Origin: JAGMDK01 sp023128695
GTDB lineage: Bacteria; Planctomycetota; Phycisphaerae; UBA1845; Fen-1342
Length of the DNA: 11,946 bases
Direction of reading: 5' to 3'
NCBI GenBank assembly: GCA_030628805.1
Contig: DAOVQG010000130.1
Location: forward strand, 1 to 11,946
A program made the position numbers and the translations under genes. Positions 7,456 to 11,946 of the stretch are shown in pieces (position 1 is the stretch's first letter; every line of letters starts with the position of its first letter). A model generated the notes under the pieces. It had not been told where the DNA came from. It searched no databases and saw only the letters and a program-made list of their open reading frames with translations.

Positions 7456-8606
7456 CGAATTCCCTTGCGCACACGACTTGTTTCACGATTTCAGCCGTCG
7501 CCATCCTGGGTTTGGCCCTAGTCATGCCCGACACCGCGGTCGCCGACCCCAACGACGGCCTGGTCGGCTACTGGAGCTTTGACGAAGGCGAAGGCGGTAC
7601 AGCGCACGACTACTCTGGAAACGAGAACGATGGAACCATTCATGGTACGACCTGGACTAGCGGGATATCTGGGTCTGCGCTAGAGCTTAACGGAATCGAC
7701 GGGCACGTATACGTTCCCGACAGCGACAGCCTCAATCTTCACGGAAGCCAACCGTTTACTCTAGCGGCGTGGATACACAAGACTGGACCGGATTCATGCC
7801 CATATTCCTATCCGGTGATCAAGTCGACTTCGTGGCAGGACGGCCGTAGCACCGTTTCGCGGTACGGGTTATGTGAATACAACAGCGGCGATCTCCGTTT
7901 CATGATCTCGAAAGTCGGGCAGCCCTTCAATCATCTTACGTATTCGTACGGCGATAATCTGATTGGGCGGTGGCTTCACTTAGTTGGCGCGTGGGATGGC
8001 GCGGTTATGAGGCTGTACGTAAACGGAGCCGAGGTAGCGAACAAGGTCTACGTTGGAGAACTTGGCGACACTACGGGCCGCCCTTTGGCAATCGGTGGAG
8101 TCTATACCAATAAGCTCTATTTCCCCTTTAACGGGATCATCGACGAAGTACGCGTCTATGACCGAGCCCTCAGCACGCACGAGGTGACAGATCTCTACTG
8201 GAGCACCACGCACCCTGATCCACAGGACGATACAACGGACGGGGACAAGAGCGATGTCTCCGGCTCCAGCTCTGACCCGGTGAACACCGCCACGGGGAGC
8301 TTCTTTCATCAGGAGACGGACCTGTCGATCCCGTCGCGCGGCTTACCGCTCACGTTCTCCCGCTTCTACAACAGCAAGGCCGCAGCGCCAGGGCGCGGGT
8401 CAAACAAGTCCGGGCAGGCAGCCGCTAAGTCCAAACAGGCGCCGCCGGGGCGCAAGACAGCCACATCCCAACCAGCGAGCACGAAAGACGGTGAGCGCTC
8501 CAGCGTTGGCGCCAAGAAGCACGGCGAGTCCCCTGCCGGCAAAGACCAGGAACAACCTGCCGACTCATCCCAGCCCAGGCCCAAGACGAAGGAGACGAGC
8601 AAATGA
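7452..8606 (+). CDS. Array gene 7: secreted LamG-domain protein with Rhs-plug stub, longest tail
   Basis: This 384-residue protein has a class B leader (1-31, HTTCFTISAVAILGLAL, ending AVAD), a LamG domain (about 32-250), a linker (251-274), a plug segment (275-309) and the longest tail of the array (310-384, 75 residues). LamG landmarks are GYWSFDEGEGGTAHDYSG, YVPDSDSLN, FTLAAWIHKTG, WLHLVGAWDG, MRLYVNGAEV and IIDEVRVYDRALS. The tail has an extra GSNKSGQAA block before AKSKQAPPGRK, the counterpart of the block missing in gene 2, so tail length varies in steps of a repeated Lys-Ser-Gln-Ala unit. The mature N-terminus is ADPNDG rather than ADLNDG. ATGA overlaps on both sides. Confidence 0.88.
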   Translation: MTNSLAHTTCFTISAVAILGLALVMPDTAVADPNDGLVGYWSFDEGEGGTAHDYSGNENDGTIHGTTWTSGISGSALELNGIDGHVYVPDSDSLNLHGSQPFTLAAWIHKTGPDSCPYSYPVIKSTSWQDGRSTVSRYGLCEYNSGDLRFMISKVGQPFNHLTYSYGDNLIGRWLHLVGAWDGAVMRLYVNGAEVANKVYVGELGDTTGRPLAIGGVYTNKLYFPFNGIIDEVRVYDRALSTHEVTDLYWSTTHPDPQDDTTDGDKSDVSGSSSDPVNTATGSFFHQETDLSIPSRGLPLTFSRFYNSKAAAPGRGSNKSGQAAAKSKQAPPGRKTATSQPASTKDGERSSVGAKKHGESPAGKDQEQPADSSQPRPKTKETSK

Positions 8607-9703
8607 CAACCCCTCGTACCCGCACGACTTGTTTCACGATGTCCGCCGTCGCCGCCCTGGGGTTGGTTCTGGCCACGCCTGAGAACGCGGTCGCCGACCT
8701 GAACGACGGCCTGGTCGGCTACTGGACGTTTGACGAGGGAAGTGGTGGGGTTGTCCACGATCTGTCTGGCAACGGAAACGACGGGACAATCGTCGGTGCG
8801 GGATGGGTGGAGGGAGTATCGGGAACCGCCCTCGAGTTCGATGGCCAAAACGACTTCGTTGAGGTGCCGGATGACGCCAGTCTGGATATCACGGGCGACA
8901 TTTCGCTGGCAGCGTGGATATATGCACACTCCATGCCGGGAGCCCACCCCGTCTTTTCCAAAGGGACATGGGGATCGAACTATGCCTACTACACTGCAAT
9001 CGGTGGCTCCTACGGCAATCGAGCAGATTTTCAACTGCATTCAGCCGGCACCGAAACACTCTGGCTGGATTCCGAGCAGATCCTTCAGGTCGGACGGTGG
9101 TATCACGTGGTTGCTGTTCGTGCTGGGAATACGGCGACCATCTATGTTAACGGGGTATTCGGGGGCGATAGCCCATGCTTTGAGGGGGCGATCCGCCTGA
9201 ACGACCTGCCGCTCTATTTTGGAAGTCATTACGACGGGGGGATCCTCTTTCACGGAGTCCTGGATGAGTTACGCCTCTACGATCGCGCGCTGGGCGAGGA
9301 TGAGATACAGCAGCTGGGTTGGGCAGCGTTCCCGGACCAGCAGGAGGAGAACACGGAAGGGGATCAGAGCGACGTCTCCGGCACCAGTAGCGATCCCGTC
9401 AACACGGCTACCGGCAACTTCGCGCATCAGGAGACCGACCTGTCGATCCCGTCGCGCGGTTCGCCGCTGATATTCACCAGGTACTACAACAGCAAGGCCG
9501 CTGCACCGGGGCGTAAGGTAGCCAAGTCCAAACAGGCGCCGCCGAATCGCAAGACAGCCACATCCCAGCCGGCGAACACGAAGCACGGCAAACGCTCCAG
9601 CGCGGAAGCCCAGAAGCACGACCAGTCGCCCGCCGGCAAAGACCAGGATCACATGGCTGGCTCATCCCAGCCCCAGCCCGGGACGAAGGAGGAAGGCAAA
9701 TGA
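8603..9703 (+). CDS. Array gene 8: secreted LamG-domain protein with divergent Rhs-plug stub
   Basis: This 366-residue protein has a class B leader (1-31, RTTCFTMSAVAALGLVL), a LamG domain (about 32-240; GYWTFDEGSGGVVHDLSG, EVPDDASLDITGDISLAAWIYA, WYHVVAVRAG, ATIYVNG, LDELRLYDRAL), then a different linker, QLGWAAFPDQQEENTEGDQS, which recurs only in gene 10. The plug segment (264-298) reads TATGNFAHQETDL where the other genes have TATGSFFHQ; GNF is closer to the form usual in Rhs proteins, so this copy may be nearer the ancestral sequence. The tail (299-366) ends TKEEGK. ATGA overlaps couple it to genes 7 and 9. Confidence 0.88.
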   Translation: MTTPRTRTTCFTMSAVAALGLVLATPENAVADLNDGLVGYWTFDEGSGGVVHDLSGNGNDGTIVGAGWVEGVSGTALEFDGQNDFVEVPDDASLDITGDISLAAWIYAHSMPGAHPVFSKGTWGSNYAYYTAIGGSYGNRADFQLHSAGTETLWLDSEQILQVGRWYHVVAVRAGNTATIYVNGVFGGDSPCFEGAIRLNDLPLYFGSHYDGGILFHGVLDELRLYDRALGEDEIQQLGWAAFPDQQEENTEGDQSDVSGTSSDPVNTATGNFAHQETDLSIPSRGSPLIFTRYYNSKAAAPGRKVAKSKQAPPNRKTATSQPANTKHGKRSSAEAQKHDQSPAGKDQDHMAGSSQPQPGTKEEGK

Positions 9704-10797
9704 TACCTACCGCACAGTACCCCAATCGGTCCTTGTCAATCCTCGCGCTCGCCGTGACTTGCCTACTTGCGGCAGCCAACATCGCCGCCGCCGACCTCAA
9801 CGACGGCTTGGTGGGCTACTGGAGTTTCGACGAAGGCGAAGGCGGCACAGCGTACGACTACTCGGGCCATGGGAATCATGGAACAATCCAGGGTGCAAGT
9901 TGGACCTCGGGTATATCCGCTTCCGCATTGTATTTCGATGGGGATGCTGACTATGTTGATTGTGGAAACGGAGCGAGCTTGCAGTTCCCAGGTTCGGTAA
10001 CGGTATCGGTCTGGGTTAAGACGGATGCAATCACAGAGTCTAAACAAATTGTAAGAAAGAGTGTTGGCAACCCGGGGACCACTTTCTTTTGGCTCAGACC
10101 TGATTCGGTGTTATTCGGTTTCTACTACGACGAGCTTGGACACTGCGAGATCACGACTACTGCCACAGTGCACGTTGGGGAATGGGCGCACATTGCCGCC
10201 ATCTTCGACGATGACGGCGATATGTTCAGCGTGTATATCAACGGCGTCGGTGAAGCGAAGATTGAACAACACGCGAGGCCTGCGGAGATGGCACATAGTC
10301 TCTTTGTTGCCAAGCGAGACCAGCCAGGACACTATAACTACTTCAAGGGTGCGATTGATGAAGTCCGCATCTATGACAGAACATTGAGCGAGGACGAAAT
10401 CCTCGACCTGTATTGGAGCGTGACGCCGGATCCGCAGGACGATATGACCGAAGGCGATCAGAGCAACGTCTCGGGCACCAGTAAGGATCCCGTCAACACG
10501 GCCACGGGGAGCTTCTTCCATCAGGAGATAGACCTGTCCATCCCGTCGCGTGGTTCTCCGATCACGTTTACCAGGTACTACAACAGCAAGGCCGCTGCGT
10601 CAGGGCAGAAAGCGGCCAAGTCCAAACAGGCACCGCAGGAACGCAAGACGCCCACATCCCAGCCAGCGAGCACGAAGGACGGTGAGCGGGCCAACAGTAA
10701 CGCCAAGAAGCACGACAAGTCCCCTGCCGGCAAAGCCCAAGACCAAGCCGCCGGCTCACCGCAACCCCGATCAAAGACCAAGGAGGACAGCAAATGA
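9700..10797 (+). CDS. Array gene 9: secreted LamG-domain protein with Rhs-plug stub
   Basis: This 365-residue protein has a class A leader (1-31, RSLSILALAVTC with Cys21, ending AAAD), a LamG domain (about 32-239), a linker (240-262), a plug segment (263-297) and a tail (298-365). LamG motifs are GYWSFDEGEGG, VTVSVWVKTD, EWAHIAAIFDDDGD, FSVYINGVG and AIDEVRIYDRTLS. Mature residues 32-73 are identical in protein to gene 2, yet 19 of the 42 codons differ synonymously, so the similarity is old and maintained by selection on the protein rather than by a recent copy. The plug has the substitution HQEIDL. It sits between genes 8 and 10, which share a linker type that it lacks. Confidence 0.88.
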   Translation: MIPTAQYPNRSLSILALAVTCLLAAANIAAADLNDGLVGYWSFDEGEGGTAYDYSGHGNHGTIQGASWTSGISASALYFDGDADYVDCGNGASLQFPGSVTVSVWVKTDAITESKQIVRKSVGNPGTTFFWLRPDSVLFGFYYDELGHCEITTTATVHVGEWAHIAAIFDDDGDMFSVYINGVGEAKIEQHARPAEMAHSLFVAKRDQPGHYNYFKGAIDEVRIYDRTLSEDEILDLYWSVTPDPQDDMTEGDQSNVSGTSKDPVNTATGSFFHQEIDLSIPSRGSPITFTRYYNSKAAASGQKAAKSKQAPQERKTPTSQPASTKDGERANSNAKKHDKSPAGKAQDQAAGSPQPRSKTKEDSK

Positions 10798-11882
10798 TGG
10801 GTCCTGCTACGCGCATGACTTGTTTGACAATCTCAGCCGTTGCCGCCCTGGGGTTGGGGCTGGCCATCCCCGACACCGCGGTCGCCGACCTAAACGACGG
10901 CTTGGTCGCCTATTGGAGCTTCGACGAAGGCAGCGGCAATACCGTGCACGATTCCTCCGGACATGCCAATCATGGGACGAAACATGGGGCCTCGTGGGTT
11001 GAGGGCATATCCGGAACAGCCTTGAGTTTCGACGGCTTAGACGACTACGTTGATGTCCCACACAACGATAGCCTGAATCCCGCAGGTTCTCCGTGGACGG
11101 TGTCGGTGTGGGTCAAGACATCCGCTGACGGTGTCGCGACTCATAAGGCACGCCATAGCGGGGACTACTACGCTCTCAAAGTAGAAGGAGGCAGAGCCGT
11201 ATTCATCTTCTGTTGTGGCGGCGACTCCATTGCAGAGGCCTGCGGAACGACGGACATCCAAGACGGCATGTGGCACCACATAGCAGGAGTCAGACCAGCC
11301 CATCGAACCGCAATGATCTACGTGGACGGGTTCCTGGAAGATACGGACGTCTATCAGGGCGGGTTCAGTGCAATCGACACGACTTTGTCCCAGTGGATCG
11401 CGAGCGACTATGCGGGGAACTTCCTGAACAGCACCATTGACGAAGTCCGCATCTACGAGAGGGCGCTGAGTGAGGACGAGATACGGCAACTCGGTTGGGC
11501 GGCGTTTCCGGACCAGCAGGAGGAGAATACGGAAGGGGATCAGAGCGAAACATCGGGCACCAGCAACGACCCGGTGAACACGGCTACGGGGAGCTTCTTC
11601 CATCAGGAAACGGACCTGTCGATCCCGTCGCGCGGTTCCCCGCTGATCTTCACCCGCTTCTACAACAGCAGGGCCGCTGCACCGGGGCGCAAGGCAGCCA
11701 AGTCGCGCCAGCAGGCCGGTGCAGGGCGCAGGACGGCCACATCCCAGCCAGCGAACACGAAGGACGGTGAGCGCTCCACCGTTGCCGTCAAGAAGCACGA
11801 CGAGTCTCCTGCCGGCAAAGACCAGGAGCAAGCCCCCGAGGCTTCCCATGCCCAGGCCAAGACGAAGGAGGAGAGCAAATGA
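10794..11882 (+). CDS. Array gene 10: secreted LamG-domain protein with Rhs-plug stub
   Basis: This 362-residue protein has a class B leader (1-31, RMTCLTISAVAALGLGL, ending AVAD), a LamG domain (about 32-235; LVAYWSFDEGSGNT, DVPHNDSLN, WTVSVWVKTSADG, MWHHIAGVRPAHR, AMIYVDGFLED, TIDEVRIYERALS), the linker QLGWAAFPDQQEENTEGDQS shared with gene 8, a plug segment (259-293, with NSR in place of NSK) and a tail (294-362). The tail block KSRQQAGAGRRTATSQ differs from the standard KSKQAPPxRK. A CC pair occurs in the head (FIFCCGG). The start is ATG 10794 in the overlap, with a second in-frame ATG at 10797; the SD at 10780-10785 is best spaced for the first. The end overlaps gene 11. Confidence 0.88.
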   Translation: MMGPATRMTCLTISAVAALGLGLAIPDTAVADLNDGLVAYWSFDEGSGNTVHDSSGHANHGTKHGASWVEGISGTALSFDGLDDYVDVPHNDSLNPAGSPWTVSVWVKTSADGVATHKARHSGDYYALKVEGGRAVFIFCCGGDSIAEACGTTDIQDGMWHHIAGVRPAHRTAMIYVDGFLEDTDVYQGGFSAIDTTLSQWIASDYAGNFLNSTIDEVRIYERALSEDEIRQLGWAAFPDQQEENTEGDQSETSGTSNDPVNTATGSFFHQETDLSIPSRGSPLIFTRFYNSRAAAPGRKAAKSRQQAGAGRRTATSQPANTKDGERSTVAVKKHDESPAGKDQEQAPEASHAQAKTKEESK

Positions 11883-11946
11883 GATACGCGCCGAGTCACC
11901 TCGACCGGTCGCCGCAGCTTCTTCTGCTGGCCCTGGCCTGCCTTCT
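11879..11946 (+). CDS. Array gene 11: start of a further secreted array protein (truncated by window edge)
   Basis: ATG 11879 lies in the same ATGA overlap with an AAGGAG eight bases upstream (11865-11870). The 22 complete codons read MRYAPSHLDRSPQLLLLALA followed by CL, a class A leader like those of genes 3 and 4, with Cys again at residue 21. The array therefore continues past the right edge. The head type cannot be known from this fragment. Confidence 0.8.
   Translation, partial: MRYAPSHLDRSPQLLLLALACL

Larger units (their letters stand above)
1056..11672 (+). repeat. Ten dispersed 105-nt direct repeats encoding the Rhs-plug segment
   Basis: The 35-codon unit runs from DPVN to the Lys or Arg after FYNS or YYNS. 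Copies are at 1056-1160, 2147-2251, 3214-3318, 4365-4469, 5702-5806, 7141-7245, 8274-8378, 9392-9496, 10486-10590 and 11568-11672. Copies 1, 2 and 3 are identical over 59 nt (1059-1117, 2150-2208, 3217-3275). The protein sequence matches the N-terminal portion of the DUF6531-type domain found before the YD repeats of Rhs proteins; the later part of that domain is absent. Copy spacing varies from about 1.07 to 1.44 kb according to head size. Confidence 0.85.
1350..11881 (+). promoter_or_regulatory. Ten coding-embedded Shine-Dalgarno plus ATGA coupling sites
   Basis: At each junction AAGGAG is encoded by the Lys-Glu or equivalent codons of the upstream tail and stands exactly 8 nt before the next ATG, which shares ATGA with the upstream TGA stop. 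SD/ATG positions are 1350-1355/1364, 2405-2410/2419, 3511-3516/3525, 4653-4658/4667, 5996-6001/6010, 7438-7443/7452, 8589-8594/8603, 9686-9691/9700, 10780-10785/10794 and 11865-11870/11879. The constant geometry fixes all starts and indicates translational coupling by re-initiating ribosomes. Each gene is in the -1 frame relative to the one before. Confidence 0.85.

Noticed and set aside
1056..11672. CRISPR array or other short regular repeat array
   Set aside because: The repeats are in-frame coding segments more than 1 kb apart with no short uniform spacers.
258..11946. Leaders as lipoprotein signals (class A has ...LAC at residue 21)
   Set aside because: The cysteine sits inside the hydrophobic stretch, the preceding residues do not fit a strict lipobox (gene 9 has Thr before Cys), and all leaders have a better Ala-x-Ala site before Asp32.
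258..11946. Phase variation by homopolymer or short tandem repeat tracts
   Set aside because: No long homopolymer or microsatellite was seen in leaders or promoter region; all ten complete genes are intact.

Overview
The window is almost entirely one tandem gene array on the + strand: ten complete genes and the start of an eleventh, running from 258 to the right edge. GC-rich coding, long secreted multidomain proteins, LamG and formylglycine-enzyme-like folds, Rhs-type sequence, and the dockerin-like EF-hand C-terminus of the upstream gene (3-173) together suggest a planctomycete, possibly Phycisphaerae-like. That assignment is inference from family style; no rRNA or other marker is present.

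Layout: (1) 1-173, end of an unrelated secreted protein with a calcium-loop C-terminus. (2) 174-257, an 84-nt gap with a GC-rich hairpin (191-219) and a Shine-Dalgarno (245-250) for the first array gene. (3) 258-4670, four genes encoding a signal peptide, a LamG/concanavalin A-like domain and a shared C-terminal module. (4) 4667-6013, a gene in which the LamG domain is replaced by a probable beta-propeller. (5) 6010-7455, a gene in which it is replaced by an FGE-sulfatase/SUMF1-type domain. (6) 7452-11882, four more LamG genes. (7) 11879-11946, the signal peptide of an eleventh gene.

Every complete array protein has the same plan. There is a leader (exactly 31 residues in nine of ten), a variable globular head, an acidic Ser/Thr/Asp/Gln linker, a 35-residue segment resembling the start of the Rhs N-terminal plug (DUF6531 type, DPVNTATG...FTRFYNSK), and a basic, low-complexity 56-75 residue tail ending in a stop codon. 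No YD/Rhs repeats follow the plug segment, so these look like Rhs 'heads' without the Rhs shell.

Each stop codon overlaps the next start (ATGA). The last codons of each tail contain an AAGGAG Shine-Dalgarno exactly 8 nt before the next ATG, so the array appears to be one translationally coupled operon. Its products are predicted to be exported together. LamG and propeller folds suggest binding to glycans or proteins outside the cytoplasm, but no ligand or function can be read from the sequence. Leaders, linkers and heads are assorted among the genes, and the plug segment is unusually conserved at the DNA level. Both points suggest ongoing recombination or gene conversion around a constant 3' module.
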